From assembly GCF_001618175.1 (NCBI RefSeq), contig NZ_LPXN01000102.1, forward strand, positions 1-44,102: DNA of 44,102 bases, read 5' to 3'. The notes below the pieces were generated by a model. The model was not told the origin of the DNA and ran no database searches. It worked only from the letters and a program-made list of their open reading frames with translations. Positions 33,150 to 41,653 of the stretch are shown here, one piece after another; positions within the stretch are counted from its first letter, which is position 1, and each line of letters starts with the position of its first letter. The DNA comes from Oceanibaculum pacificum (GTDB lineage Bacteria; Pseudomonadota; Alphaproteobacteria; Oceanibaculales; Oceanibaculaceae). The translations under genes were made by a program, and so were the position numbers.

Positions 33150-35236
33150 ATGGACCTCACTGTGACGATCAGGTTTCCCAAATCATCAACGTCCACGGCG
33201 CAATTCGGTTCGATCACGATTGTGGTATCGAGCTGCTCGACGATGGCCGGCCCCTCGAAACGGCCGCCCAGCGGCAGCTTTTCGCGTCGGTAGATCGGCG
33301 TTTCCTGCCAGTCGCCCTCGGCGAACCAGACGGCGCGCCGGGCGGTCACGGCCTCGGCCGGCGTGGCCGCCTGCTGCGCCTTGTCGATCAGCGCGGTCAG
33401 CGGCACCGCCGGGCGGCGGCCGATGACGGCGGTGTGCAGGTTCACCAATACCGGGCGAATTTCCGGCAGCTCGACCTCGAATCGCTCCCAATAGGCTTTG
33501 GCGAAGGCGTCCTCCAGATATTCCCGGCCGACATCCGGGCCGGGCACCGGGATGGTGAGGATGTGGGTCTGTCCCTGGAACTGCATGTCGGCATCGTGCA
33601 ACACGGTGATCTCCTCGATCTCCGTGCCTTCGCGGGCGATGGTTTCGCGCCCGGCCGCCACCTGCTCGCGCAGGATCGTCGCCACCTGGTCCATATCGAC
33701 GGCGGCCAGCGGCGTGTTCACCGTGTTCACGTAATCGTGCCGCAGGTCGGCCACCACGCAGCCCAGCGCGTTGGTGATGCCGGGCCGGGCGGGGATCAGC
33801 ACCTTCGGAATCGCCAGCTCGCGCGCCAGGGCGACGGCATGCAGCGGGCCCGCGCCGCCGAAGGCGAACAGCGCGAAATCGCGTGGATCGTGCCCGCGCG
33901 CCAGCGAGACCATGCGTATGGCGTTGGCCATCTTCATATTGCCGATGGCCAGGATGGCCGCCGCCGCTTGGTCGGTATCCAGCCCCAGCTTGTCGCCGAC
34001 CTGCTCCGATATGGCGCGCTTCACATCGTCGATCGAGACCGGCGCGTCGACCGCCAGCAGCCCGGCCGGGTTCAGCCTGCCCAGCGCCAGATTGGCGTCG
34101 GTGATGGTCGGTCGGGCACCGCCGCGCCCATAGCAGATAGGCCCCGGCGTCGCCCCGGCGCTCTCCGGCCCGACCTGCAACAGCCCGGCCTCGTCGATGC
34201 GGGCCAGCGAGCCGCCGCCGGCACCGATGGTGTGCACATCGACCATCGGCACATGGATCGGCAGAGCGTATTCCAACTCCAGCTCGGCGCTGACCGCCGG
34301 CACGCCGCCCAGGATCAACCCGACATCGGAACTGGTGCCGCCCATATCGTAGGTGATGACCTCGGGATAGCCCGCCAGCCGCGCGGTATAGGCTGCCGCC
34401 ATGACACCCGAGGCCGGGCCGGACATGACCGTGTTCACCGCCGCCTCGGCTACGATGCGGGCCGAGACGGTGCCGCCATTGCCCTGCATCACCAGTAGCT
34501 CGTTCGCATAGCCCTTGCCGGACAGCTCGTCGGTCAGCCGGCGGATATAGCGGTCCAGCACCGGCTGGATGGCGGCGTTCACCGAGGCGGTGGTGCCACG
34601 CTCATATTCGCGGAATTCGGAGAGGATATCGCTGCCGATGGTGACGTAGGGATTGGGCCATATCTCGCGCACGATCTCGGCCGCGCGGCGCTCATGCGCC
34701 GGGTTGGCGTAGGCGTGCAGGAAATGGATCACCAGCGCCTCGACGCCTTGGTCGAGCAGCGCGCGGGCGGCATTGCGCACGCCTTCCTCGTCCAGCGGGG
34801 TGAGGATATGGCCATAGGCGTCCGTGCGCTCCGCCACTTCCAGCCGGTTCTCGCGGGCGATCAGCGGCTCGAAACTGCCGATCAGCCCGTAGGGCTTCGG
34901 GCGGGTGCGCCGGCCCAGTTCCAGAATGTCGCGGAAGCCCCGGGTGGTGATCAGGCCGCATGTGGCGATCTTGCGTTCCAGGAGCGCGTTGGTCGTGGTC
35001 GTAGTGCCATGGACGATGGAGGCGATATCGGCCAGGTGCGCGCCGGTCTTCTCAATGGCGCTCATCACGCCGTAAGCCTGGTTCTGCACCGTGGTCGGCA
35101 CTTTGGCGATGCGCAGGCCGCCCGTCGGGTCGATCAGGATCAGGTCGGTGAAGGTGCCGCCGACATCGACGCCGACCATCTTGCCCGCCGGCTGCTGGGG
35201 CTGGATATTCAGGCGCTCTGGCGTGGAATCGGGCAT
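33146..35236 (-). CDS. hyuA: Hydantoinase A / N-methylhydantoinase A / 5-oxoprolinase A-type subunit
   Basis: A 696-residue HyuA protein with the actin-like ATPase fold. 'VGVDVGGTFTDLILID' near residue 21 is the phosphate-binding motif; 'VHGTTTTTNALLERK', 'SEFREYERGTTASVNAAIQP', 'GGTSSDVGLI', 'GPICYGRGG' and 'FAFGGAGPLHAVALAREL' follow. It uses ATP to activate a lactam or hydantoin ring, with HyuB. The ATG at 35236 is chosen because GGAAGGA lies just upstream; an extra 13 residues would be added by an earlier start. First gene of hyuA-small gene-hyuB with its own promoter-like sequence. Confidence 0.93.
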   Translation of the reverse strand: MPDSTPERLNIQPQQPAGKMVGVDVGGTFTDLILIDPTGGLRIAKVPTTVQNQAYGVMSAIEKTGAHLADIASIVHGTTTTTNALLERKIATCGLITTRGFRDILELGRRTRPKPYGLIGSFEPLIARENRLEVAERTDAYGHILTPLDEEGVRNAARALLDQGVEALVIHFLHAYANPAHERRAAEIVREIWPNPYVTIGSDILSEFREYERGTTASVNAAIQPVLDRYIRRLTDELSGKGYANELLVMQGNGGTVSARIVAEAAVNTVMSGPASGVMAAAYTARLAGYPEVITYDMGGTSSDVGLILGGVPAVSAELELEYALPIHVPMVDVHTIGAGGGSLARIDEAGLLQVGPESAGATPGPICYGRGGARPTITDANLALGRLNPAGLLAVDAPVSIDDVKRAISEQVGDKLGLDTDQAAAAILAIGNMKMANAIRMVSLARGHDPRDFALFAFGGAGPLHAVALARELAIPKVLIPARPGITNALGCVVADLRHDYVNTVNTPLAAVDMDQVATILREQVAAGRETIAREGTEIEEITVLHDADMQFQGQTHILTIPVPGPDVGREYLEDAFAKAYWERFEVELPEIRPVLVNLHTAVIGRRPAVPLTALIDKAQQAATPAEAVTARRAVWFAEGDWQETPIYRREKLPLGGRFEGPAIVEQLDTTIVIEPNCAVDVDDLGNLIVTVRSI

Positions 35237-35297
35237 CGTCGTCCTTCCGGTCGGTGGCGAGGCACGGTAGCGCATCCAGCGCCGCCCGCCAGAAGGA

Positions 35298-35327
35298 ATT
35301 TTGTTCGTATGCTAATGAATACGTCAA
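35298..35327 (-). promoter_or_regulatory. Probable hyuA promoter with palindrome in the spacer
   Basis: On the minus strand TTGACG (35327-35322) and CAAAAT (35303-35298) are 18 bp apart, upstream of hyuA. The spacer and -35 edge contain an inverted repeat CGTAT-8-ATACG (35306-35323), a good place for a repressor. This supports a transcription unit separate from the upstream phn operon. Confidence 0.4.
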
Positions 35328-35368
35328 GAGGGATCGCAGCGCGAGCCAAGCGGTCGACGGGACTCGCC

Positions 35369-35388
35369 GCTGCGCGGTTTAGCGCAGC
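35369..35388 (-). terminator. Hairpin at the end of the phn operon
   Basis: GCTGCGC and GCGCAGC form a perfect 7-bp stem with a 6-nt loop spanning the stop codon of the HD oxygenase gene. No T-tract follows on the minus strand, so termination strength is uncertain. Confidence 0.4.
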
Positions 35389-35939
35389 TTCACCGCGTCG
35401 ATATAATGCCGGAAATGGCTCAGCGGCGGCGTGACGGCATCGGGCAGCTTGGCCATGTCGTCCCAGCGGCGCAGCATGACGGCGTCGCGGGCATAGGGCA
35501 GGGCGATGAATTCCTGCTCGTCCTCGCGATCGAACGGCCCGCCCTGCATTTCCAGGCTGTGCTTGGAGGCGGGCGACAGGCTGTCGTAATAGCCGACATC
35601 GGTGGCGCACAGATAGCGCTTGGCGTCGACATGCAGGCGGGCCGGCTGGATCACGTCCGGGCCGAACCATTGCTTGAGGTACCGTTCCGCCTGGGCCTCA
35701 TGCCGGGCATCCTCGCCGCGCGCGCGGGCCTTGTTGGCGTCGGGGTCGATCAGATGGCCGATATCGTGCAGCAGGCAGGCGACGATCAGCGCCGGCTGCG
35801 CCCCGGCCTGCTCGGCAAGGGAGGCGCATTGCAGCGCGTGCTGGAGCTGGGTGACCGGCTCCGTGCCGTATTCCCGGCCGCCCTGGGCGTCGATAATGGC
35901 GAACAGGGTGTCGGCGGTATCGCTGGTTGCGGTGGCCAT
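35379..35939 (-). CDS. PhnZ-like HD-domain oxygenase (phosphonate degradation)
   Basis: A 186-residue HD-fold protein of the mixed-valent di-iron oxygenase type. PhnZ cleaves (R)-2-amino-1-hydroxyethylphosphonate to glycine and phosphate. Residues expected from PhnZ are in place: Tyr24 and Glu27 ('REYGTEPVT'), His34, His58-Asp59 ('LLHDIGHL'), His80, His103, Lys107 and an Asp at 160/161 ('RRWDDMAK'). AAGGAGGA precedes its start. It follows phnM by 25 bp in the C-P lyase operon. Its normal partner, the hydroxylase PhnY, is not in this window. Role could be AEP-type oxidation or handling another hydroxyphosphonate. Confidence 0.88.
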   Translation of the reverse strand: MATATSDTADTLFAIIDAQGGREYGTEPVTQLQHALQCASLAEQAGAQPALIVACLLHDIGHLIDPDANKARARGEDARHEAQAERYLKQWFGPDVIQPARLHVDAKRYLCATDVGYYDSLSPASKHSLEMQGGPFDREDEQEFIALPYARDAVMLRRWDDMAKLPDAVTPPLSHFRHYIDAVKLR

Positions 35940-35964
35940 GGCTTCCTCCTTTTCTGTCAGTTCC

Positions 35965-37110
35965 TCAAGCGACGCGGCTGCCCTCGCGCCACACCTGGCG
36001 GACCAGCGGCAGGCCCTGATGCAGGGTGACGCGGGCGAGGTCGGCGCGCTTGCCGGCCGCGATCTCGCCGCGGTCGTCCATCTTCAGCATGCGCGCCGGA
36101 TTGCGCGACACGGTGGCGACCGCCTGCGGCAGGGTCAGCCCGTGCTGCTGGTTCAGCTTGAAGGCGGCATGCATCATGCTGATCGGCACATAGTCCGACG
36201 ACAGCGCGTCGAGCAGCCCCAGCTCCGCCAGCTCATGCGCCGCGACATTGCCGGAATGCGAGCCGCCGCGCACAACATTGGGCGCGCCCATGATGGTCGC
36301 CATGCCATTGTCATGCGCGCCGGTGGCGGCCTCAACCGTGGTCGGGAACTCGCTGATGGTGATGCCCAGCGACGCCGATTCCGCGACATGCGCCATCGTC
36401 GCGTCGTCATGCGCGGCGATCGGAATGCCCCGGTCCCGGCAGGCCGCCGCCAGCGCGATGCGGTGCGGGTCGGCGTATTTCTCCTGATTCGCCTTGGTGG
36501 AGACGATCATCTCCTGCAGTTCGGCTTCGGAGACATTGTGCTTCTTCTGGTAATAGAGCCGGTACTGGGCAATATCGACGAACTGGCGCTGGCCGGGGGT
36601 GTGGTCCATCAGCGAGACCAGGCGGAGCAGCGGATGTCCCTGCACCTTCTCGTACTGGTTCAGCACGTCGGGATCGGCGACCTCGCAGCGTAGATGCAGG
36701 AAATGGTCGGCGCGGGTCAGCCCGGCGGCGCGGGCCTGATCGATGGCCTCCACGCTCTGGTCGAGCAGCTCCAGCCGGGTGTTGTTGCCGATGGTGTTGC
36801 CCAGCACCACGGCGTCGAACACCGTGGTGATGCCGGCCGCGGCGATCTGCGCGTCGTGCGCCAGCAGCGCCGGCACGCCGGGCCAGCGCACGCCGGGGCG
36901 GGGGGCGAGATGCTTTTCCAGATTGTCGGTATGCAGCTCGATCAGGCCCGGCAGCAGATAATCTCCTTCCAGGTCAATGGCTTCGGCGGCATTGCTGCGA
37001 CCTTCCGCGATCTCCAGAATGCCGCCGTCGCTCACCCGCACGGTGCCGCCCTCCAGCACGGAATCGGCCAGCACGATACGGGCATTGGTCAAAATCATCT
37101 CTTCGGACAT
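35965..37110 (-). CDS. phnM: Alpha-D-ribose 1-methylphosphonate 5-triphosphate diphosphatase
   Basis: A 381-residue amidohydrolase-fold enzyme that removes pyrophosphate from the ribose 1-methylphosphonate 5-triphosphate made by PhnGHIL. Signs: 'LLPGLIELHTDNLEKHLAPRPGVRW' in parts (metal-binding HTDN), 'DHTPGQRQF', 'HDDATMAHV' and 'SDYVPISMMHA'. The ATG at 37110 overlaps the phnL stop by one base (TGATG) and begins the family domain; the longer upstream frame lies inside phnL. Confidence 0.95.
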   Translation of the reverse strand: MSEEMILTNARIVLADSVLEGGTVRVSDGGILEIAEGRSNAAEAIDLEGDYLLPGLIELHTDNLEKHLAPRPGVRWPGVPALLAHDAQIAAAGITTVFDAVVLGNTIGNNTRLELLDQSVEAIDQARAAGLTRADHFLHLRCEVADPDVLNQYEKVQGHPLLRLVSLMDHTPGQRQFVDIAQYRLYYQKKHNVSEAELQEMIVSTKANQEKYADPHRIALAAACRDRGIPIAAHDDATMAHVAESASLGITISEFPTTVEAATGAHDNGMATIMGAPNVVRGGSHSGNVAAHELAELGLLDALSSDYVPISMMHAAFKLNQQHGLTLPQAVATVSRNPARMLKMDDRGEIAAGKRADLARVTLHQGLPLVRQVWREGSRVA

Positions 37111-37829
37111 CAGGCGGCCGCTTTTTCGTAAGGGGTGACGGTGATGGTGCGGTTGCCCAGGGCTTCCCTGACCGCCGCATCGTGGAAGATACCAACGATG
37201 GCGGCGCTGCGCCCGCACGCTTCTGTGACAAGATCGACGACGGTCTGCCGGTTGTCGGCATCCAGCGAGGCGGTCGGCTCGTCCAGCAGCAGGGCCGGAT
37301 AATGCACCACCATGACGCGGGCGATGTTCACCCGCTGCTGCTCGCCGCCGGAAAAGGTGCCCGGGGGCAGCCGCCACATCCGCTCCGGGATGCGCAGGCG
37401 CGACAGCAGGGTGGCGGCGCGTTCCTTGGCTTCGGCCTCGGCGACGCCCAGGGTCAGCAGCGGCTCCATCACCAGATCCAGCGTGCCGACGCGCGGGATG
37501 ACGCGCAGGAACTGGCTGACATAGCCCAGCGAGCGGCGGCGGATATCCAGAATGGCGCGTGGCTCGGCATGGGTGATGTCGGTAAGATCGCCGTCATGTC
37601 GGATAAGCACCCGGCCTTCCTGCGGCAGGTAATTGGCGTAGATGCAGCGCATCAGCGTCGATTTGCCGGCCCCGGACGGCCCGTCCAGGATGGCGCACTC
37701 GCCGGCCCGGACGGCGAAATCCATGCGGCCCAGCACCGGTATGTGCGTCGCCCCTTGCAGATGCAGCGTGAAGGATTTCGCCAGCCCTTCCGCCGCAATC
37801 ATCACTGTATCATCGTAAGTCATTGTCAC
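37110..37829 (-). CDS. phnL: C-P lyase subunit PhnL (ABC-type ATPase)
   Basis: A 239-residue ABC ATPase fold protein required with PhnGHI for transfer of phosphonate onto the ribose of ATP, and associated with the C-P lyase core. Walker A 'GPSGAGKST' near residue 50, signature 'FSGGEQQRVNIAR' and Walker B 'ALLLDEPTASLD' are complete. 'YANYLPQEGRVLIRHDG' is PhnL-specific. The start ATGACA overlaps the phnK stop (ATGA); an ATG two codons later is also possible. Confidence 0.95.
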   Translation of the reverse strand: MTMTYDDTVMIAAEGLAKSFTLHLQGATHIPVLGRMDFAVRAGECAILDGPSGAGKSTLMRCIYANYLPQEGRVLIRHDGDLTDITHAEPRAILDIRRRSLGYVSQFLRVIPRVGTLDLVMEPLLTLGVAEAEAKERAATLLSRLRIPERMWRLPPGTFSGGEQQRVNIARVMVVHYPALLLDEPTASLDADNRQTVVDLVTEACGRSAAIVGIFHDAAVREALGNRTITVTPYEKAAA

Positions 37830-38596
37830 ACCGGCAATATCGAGGAAACGAGAAGCTGGGTGTAGGGGTGCTGCGGATCGTCCAGCACCTGGTCGGTCAG
37901 GCCGTGTTCGACCACCCGGCCGCGACGCATGACCATCAGCCGGTGCGCCAGCAGCCGCACCACGCCCAGATCGTGGGTGACGATGACGCAGGCGATGCCC
38001 AGCCGGTTGACCAGCGTGCGGATCAGGTCGAGCAGGCGGGCCTGCACCGACACGTCAAGGCCGCTGGTCGGCTCGTCCATGAACACCAGGCGCGGCTGGG
38101 TGACGAGGTTGCGGGCGATCTGCAGACGCTGCTGCATGCCGCCGGAGAAGGTGGCCGGCAGATCGTCGATCCGGCCGGTATCGATCTCCACCTTGGTCAG
38201 CCAATCCTCCGCCTCGGTGCGGATATTGCCGTAATGCCGCGCGCCCACCGCCATCAGCCGCTCGCCGACATTGGCCCCGGCGGAGACTTCCATGCGCAGC
38301 CCGTCGCGGGCGTTCTGGTGCACGATGCCCCAGTCGGTGCGCATCAGCATGCGGCGCTCCGGCTCCGACAGCGACCAGATATCGGTCAGCCCCTGCGTGC
38401 GCATGTCATAGGCGATGCGTCCGGCACTCGGCTCAAGTTGGGCCGACAGGCAGCGCAGCAGCGTGGTCTTGCCGGAGCCGGATTCGCCGACGATACCCAG
38501 CACCTCGCCCGGATAAAGGTCGAAGGCGACCCCCTCGCAGCCGATGCGGCTGCCGTAATTCTTCGACAGGTCAGTCACTTGCAACAGCTTGTTCAT
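37826..38596 (-). CDS. phnK: C-P lyase complex protein PhnK (ABC-type ATPase)
   Basis: A 256-residue ABC ATPase that binds the PhnGHIJ core and is needed for C-P bond cleavage. Walker A 'GESGSGKTT', 'TFSGGMQQRLQIARNL' signature and 'LVFMDEPTSGLDVSVQARLLDLIR' (Walker B, in parts) are complete. It is closest in style to oligopeptide-type ATPases, as known for PhnK. Its ATG overlaps the phnJ stop (ATGA). Confidence 0.95.
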   Translation of the reverse strand: MNKLLQVTDLSKNYGSRIGCEGVAFDLYPGEVLGIVGESGSGKTTLLRCLSAQLEPSAGRIAYDMRTQGLTDIWSLSEPERRMLMRTDWGIVHQNARDGLRMEVSAGANVGERLMAVGARHYGNIRTEAEDWLTKVEIDTGRIDDLPATFSGGMQQRLQIARNLVTQPRLVFMDEPTSGLDVSVQARLLDLIRTLVNRLGIACVIVTHDLGVVRLLAHRLMVMRRGRVVEHGLTDQVLDDPQHPYTQLLVSSILPV

Positions 38597-39456
38597 GCCG
38601 CCTGTTCCTCGCCCGTATGGCCGGCGGCAACCCGCTCGCCGCAGTAATCCGTGTCGGAGCAGACGAACATCCGCCCGCCCTTGTCGTCGGTAACGATCTC
38701 GTCGAGGTAGCTGTCAGCCGAACCGCAGATGGCGCAGGCCTGGTCCCAGCTTTCGATCTGGAAGGGGTGGTCCTCGAAATCCAGGCTCTCCACCCTGGTG
38801 TAAGGCGGAATGGCGTAGATGCGCTTCTCGCGCCCGGCCCCGAACAGCTGGAGGGCGGGCGAATTGTCCATCTTCGGATTGTCGAATTTCGGGATCGGGC
38901 TGGGGCTCATCACATAGCGGCCATTCACCCGCACCGGATAATCGTAGGCCGTGGAGATATGGCCGTAATGCGCGATATCCTCATACAGCTTCACCTGCAT
39001 GACGCCATATTCCGCCAGCCCGTGCATCTTGCGGGTCTCGCCCTCGCGCGGCTCAAGCCAGCGCAGCGGCTCGGGGATCGGCACCTGGTAGACCATGATC
39101 TGGCCCTCGACCAGCGGCGTCTCCGGGATACGGTGGCGGGTCTGGATGATGCTCGCCTCACGGGTCCGGTCGGTCGTCGCCATGCCGGCGGTCTTTTGGA
39201 AGAAGCTGCGGATATTCACCGCGTTGGTGGTGTCGTCGGCCCCCTGGTCGATCACCTTCAGCGTATCGTCCGGGCCGAGGATGGCGGCGGTAACCTGAAT
39301 GCCGCCGGTGCCCCAGCCATAGGGCAGCGGCATCTCGCGGCTGCCGAACGGCACCTGATAGCCGGGGATGGCGACGGCCTTCAGGATGGCGCGGCGGATC
39401 ATCCGCTTGGTCTGCTCGTCCAGATAGGCGAAATTATAGCCCTGCGCGGTGCTCAT
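38593..39456 (-). CDS. phnJ: Alpha-D-ribose 1-methylphosphonate 5-phosphate C-P lyase
   Basis: A 287-residue radical-SAM enzyme that breaks the C-P bond, yielding methane (or other alkane) and ribose cyclic phosphate. The iron-sulfur and thiyl cysteines are Cys241, Cys244, Cys266 and Cys272, with spacing C-x2-C-x21-C-x5-C, the same numbers as in E. coli PhnJ. 'YAIPPYTRVESLDFEDHPF' and 'QGADDTTNAVNIR' are family motifs. The ATG at 39456 begins the family domain; an in-frame start at 39498 would overlap phnI. Confidence 0.97.
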   Translation of the reverse strand: MSTAQGYNFAYLDEQTKRMIRRAILKAVAIPGYQVPFGSREMPLPYGWGTGGIQVTAAILGPDDTLKVIDQGADDTTNAVNIRSFFQKTAGMATTDRTREASIIQTRHRIPETPLVEGQIMVYQVPIPEPLRWLEPREGETRKMHGLAEYGVMQVKLYEDIAHYGHISTAYDYPVRVNGRYVMSPSPIPKFDNPKMDNSPALQLFGAGREKRIYAIPPYTRVESLDFEDHPFQIESWDQACAICGSADSYLDEIVTDDKGGRMFVCSDTDYCGERVAAGHTGEEQAA

Positions 39457-39457
39457 C

Positions 39458-40564
39458 TCAGTCCGCCGCCTCCTCGAAATCATCGTTGCGGGCGGCATTG
39501 TTCGCCGCCGTCTCGCGCATCCGCCGCACCATCACCAGCTCAGCCTGGAAATCGACGTAATGCGGCAGCTTCAGATGCTGGGTAAAACCCGACGCCTCGA
39601 CATTGTCGGCGTGGTACAGCACGAACTCCTGATCCTGCGCCGGGGCCTTTGCCTGCTCGCCCAGCTCCTCGGCACGCAGCGAGCGGTCGACCAGCGCCAT
39701 GGCCATCGCCTTGCGCTCGCAATGGCCGAAGGTCAGGCCGTAACCCCTTGTGAATTTTGCCGGTTCGGTAGCTGAGCCCTGGAACTGGTTGACCATCTGG
39801 CATTCGGTGACGGTGATCTCGCCGATCTCGATGGGGAAGCCCAGCTCCTCCGGCACGAACTCCACCGCCAGCTCGCCCAGGCGGATTTCACCGGCGAAAG
39901 GGTGGTTCTTGCCGTAGCCGCGCTGCGTCGAATAGCCCAGCGACAGCAGGAACCCCTCGTCGCCGCGCGCCAGCGATTGCAGCCGCACATCGCGCTCAGC
40001 CGGGAAGCGCAGCGGGTCGCGGGTCAGATCGCCCACCTCCTGCTCGTCGCGCGGCTCCTCCGGCTCGATCAGCCCGCCATGGCCCAGAATGTCGGTGACG
40101 CGCGGCATGCCGCCTTCCAGCGGCGCGTCGGCGGCTTCCGCCTCGGGCGCGTTGTCGGCTGCGGCAAGGTCGAAATCCAGCAGCCGCAGCGTGTAGTCGA
40201 AGGTCGGGCCCAGCACCTGGCCGCCCGGCAGATCCTTATAGGTCGCCGAGATGCGCCGCCGCACCTGCATCGCCACCGTGTCCAGCGGCTCGGCATAGCC
40301 GAAGCGGGGCAGGGTGGTGCGATAGGCGCGCAGCAGGAAGATCGCCTCGATCAGATCTCCACGCGCCTGCTTCACCGCCAGCGCCGCCAGCTCCCGGTCA
40401 TAGAGCGAGCCTTCGGTCATCACCCGGTCGACGGCCAGCGACAATTGTTCGTCGATCTGCGCCAGCGTCACCTCCGGCACCGATGTGTCGCCGCGCCGCT
40501 CCTCGGCCAGCAGGCGCCGGGAATTCTCGATGGCGCGCTCGCCGCCTTTTACCGCGACATACAT
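39458..40564 (-). CDS. phnI: C-P lyase core subunit PhnI
   Basis: A 368-residue PhnI, the nucleosidase/transferase subunit of the PhnGHIJ core that, with PhnG, PhnH and PhnL, makes ribose 1-methylphosphonate triphosphate from ATP. Typical segments: 'MYVAVKGGERAIENSRRLL', 'FLLRAYRTTLPRFGYAEPLDT' and 'SLGYSTQRGYGKNHPFAGEIR' (in parts). The stop lies one base before phnJ. Full length. Confidence 0.95.
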   Translation of the reverse strand: MYVAVKGGERAIENSRRLLAEERRGDTSVPEVTLAQIDEQLSLAVDRVMTEGSLYDRELAALAVKQARGDLIEAIFLLRAYRTTLPRFGYAEPLDTVAMQVRRRISATYKDLPGGQVLGPTFDYTLRLLDFDLAAADNAPEAEAADAPLEGGMPRVTDILGHGGLIEPEEPRDEQEVGDLTRDPLRFPAERDVRLQSLARGDEGFLLSLGYSTQRGYGKNHPFAGEIRLGELAVEFVPEELGFPIEIGEITVTECQMVNQFQGSATEPAKFTRGYGLTFGHCERKAMAMALVDRSLRAEELGEQAKAPAQDQEFVLYHADNVEASGFTQHLKLPHYVDFQAELVMVRRMRETAANNAARNDDFEEAAD

Positions 40565-40567
40565 GGC

Positions 40568-41167
40568 TCAGGCCTCCTTGCGTTCGATGCGGGTGGTGCG
40601 CGGCAGGCCGATCAGCCGCGCGCCATCGGCCAGGAACAGGTCGATACCGCGCGGAAACAGGCCGCGATTACGCTCCCAAAGAGCAGCAAAATCGTCCGGC
40701 AAGCCATTGATTTGCATTGTTTCCTCAAGCTCTATGCCGGGTCCGGTTAGGCGATGGGCCGCACCCTCGGACAGGCCGGCCACCTGCACCAGCAGCGTGG
40801 CGGAATGGTCGGGATAGGCGTCGCTGCCGGCGGCAAATCCGTCGAGAGCGTCCAGCGGCCCGGCCAGAATGGCGAAGCGCGCCTGCGCCTTGTCCGCCAC
40901 CAGCGGGCAGCCGCAATGGAAGCGCAGCCAGTCGCGCACCGCCAGCCGGTCGGCCTCGGGGTCGAGCCAGACCGGGGTTTCGTAGTCGAACAGCGCCAGC
41001 GCCAGGGCGGCGGTGGCGGGCATCAGCGGGGCCGGCGCGCCGTCCGGCAGCACGTCCGGCAGGTCGACCGCCCGGCCGGGGCGCGACAGGGCGTCCAGCG
41101 CCGCGCGGAACACGCGCTGGCTGTCGAGGGTGGGGTCGGCGAGGCCGGCAAGCAGGGTCTCGGTCAT
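40568..41167 (-). CDS. phnH: C-P lyase core subunit PhnH
   Basis: A 199-residue PhnH, a dimer-forming subunit that binds PhnI in the C-P lyase core. Matches include the N-terminal 'GLADPTLDSQRVFRAALDALSRPGR' pattern (in parts), 'LFDYETPVWLD', 'GSDAYPDHSATLLVQV' and 'FPRGIDLFLADGARLIGLPRTT'. One base separates its start from the phnG stop, and it ends 3 bp before phnI. Confidence 0.93.
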   Translation of the reverse strand: MTETLLAGLADPTLDSQRVFRAALDALSRPGRAVDLPDVLPDGAPAPLMPATAALALALFDYETPVWLDPEADRLAVRDWLRFHCGCPLVADKAQARFAILAGPLDALDGFAAGSDAYPDHSATLLVQVAGLSEGAAHRLTGPGIELEETMQINGLPDDFAALWERNRGLFPRGIDLFLADGARLIGLPRTTRIERKEA

Positions 41168-41168
41168 C

Positions 41169-41633
41169 TCACTCTCCGCGAACCATGGTGAAGAAATCGA
41201 CCTTGGTGGCCGCCGCCTTGCGCGCCGAGAGATCGCGGCGGTCAGCGGCGCTGGCTTCCAGCGGCGCGATGACCGCCTGTTCCAGGGCGGCGCGGCGGGT
41301 CTCGTCCTGCATCAGCGCGTCGATCAGCGCGGCGGTGGTGGCGTGGCCCTGGCCGCGCCCCGCGACATAGCCATGGCCGACGCGCCCATCGCCCAGCCGG
41401 ATCGAGCAGCGCGTCATAGTCATCTCGCCCAGATTGAAGCGCTGGCCGCTACCGCCGGCGCGGCCGCGCACCATGACCATCCCGGTTTCCGGCCGGCGCA
41501 GATAGGACCAGTCCGGCTTGTCGGGCAGCGAATCCCATAGATGGATCAGCTTTTCCGCCGGGGCCTTGGCCAGGACGGACATCCAGCGGCGGCGCGCCTG
41601 TTGATCCGGAGAGAGGGCGGTGGACGAGGGCAT
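41169..41633 (-). CDS. phnG: C-P lyase core subunit PhnG
   Basis: A 154-residue PhnG, first gene of the operon. 'ARRRWMSVLAKAP' at the N-terminus and 'RPETGMVMVRGRAGGSGQRFNLGEMTMTRCSIRL' (in parts), then 'GHGYVAGRGQGHATTAALIDALMQ' (in parts) are PhnG traits. The ATG at 41633 has AGAGG upstream; the longer frame to 41696 would run through the operators. Its start codon lies within one of the two predicted PhnF sites. Confidence 0.93.
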   Translation of the reverse strand: MPSSTALSPDQQARRRWMSVLAKAPAEKLIHLWDSLPDKPDWSYLRRPETGMVMVRGRAGGSGQRFNLGEMTMTRCSIRLGDGRVGHGYVAGRGQGHATTAALIDALMQDETRRAALEQAVIAPLEASAADRRDLSARKAAATKVDFFTMVRGE

Positions 41634-41640
41634 TCTATAC
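41633..41640 (-). promoter_or_regulatory. Second PhnF-type operator (GTATAGAA)
   Basis: Minus-strand GTATAGAA matches 7 of 8 positions of the HutC/PhnF-type operator core GTMTAKAC. It overlaps the phnG ribosome binding region and start codon, and its centre is 21 bp (two helical turns) from the first site. Confidence 0.5.
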
Positions 41641-41653
41641 CTCTGAAAAATTT

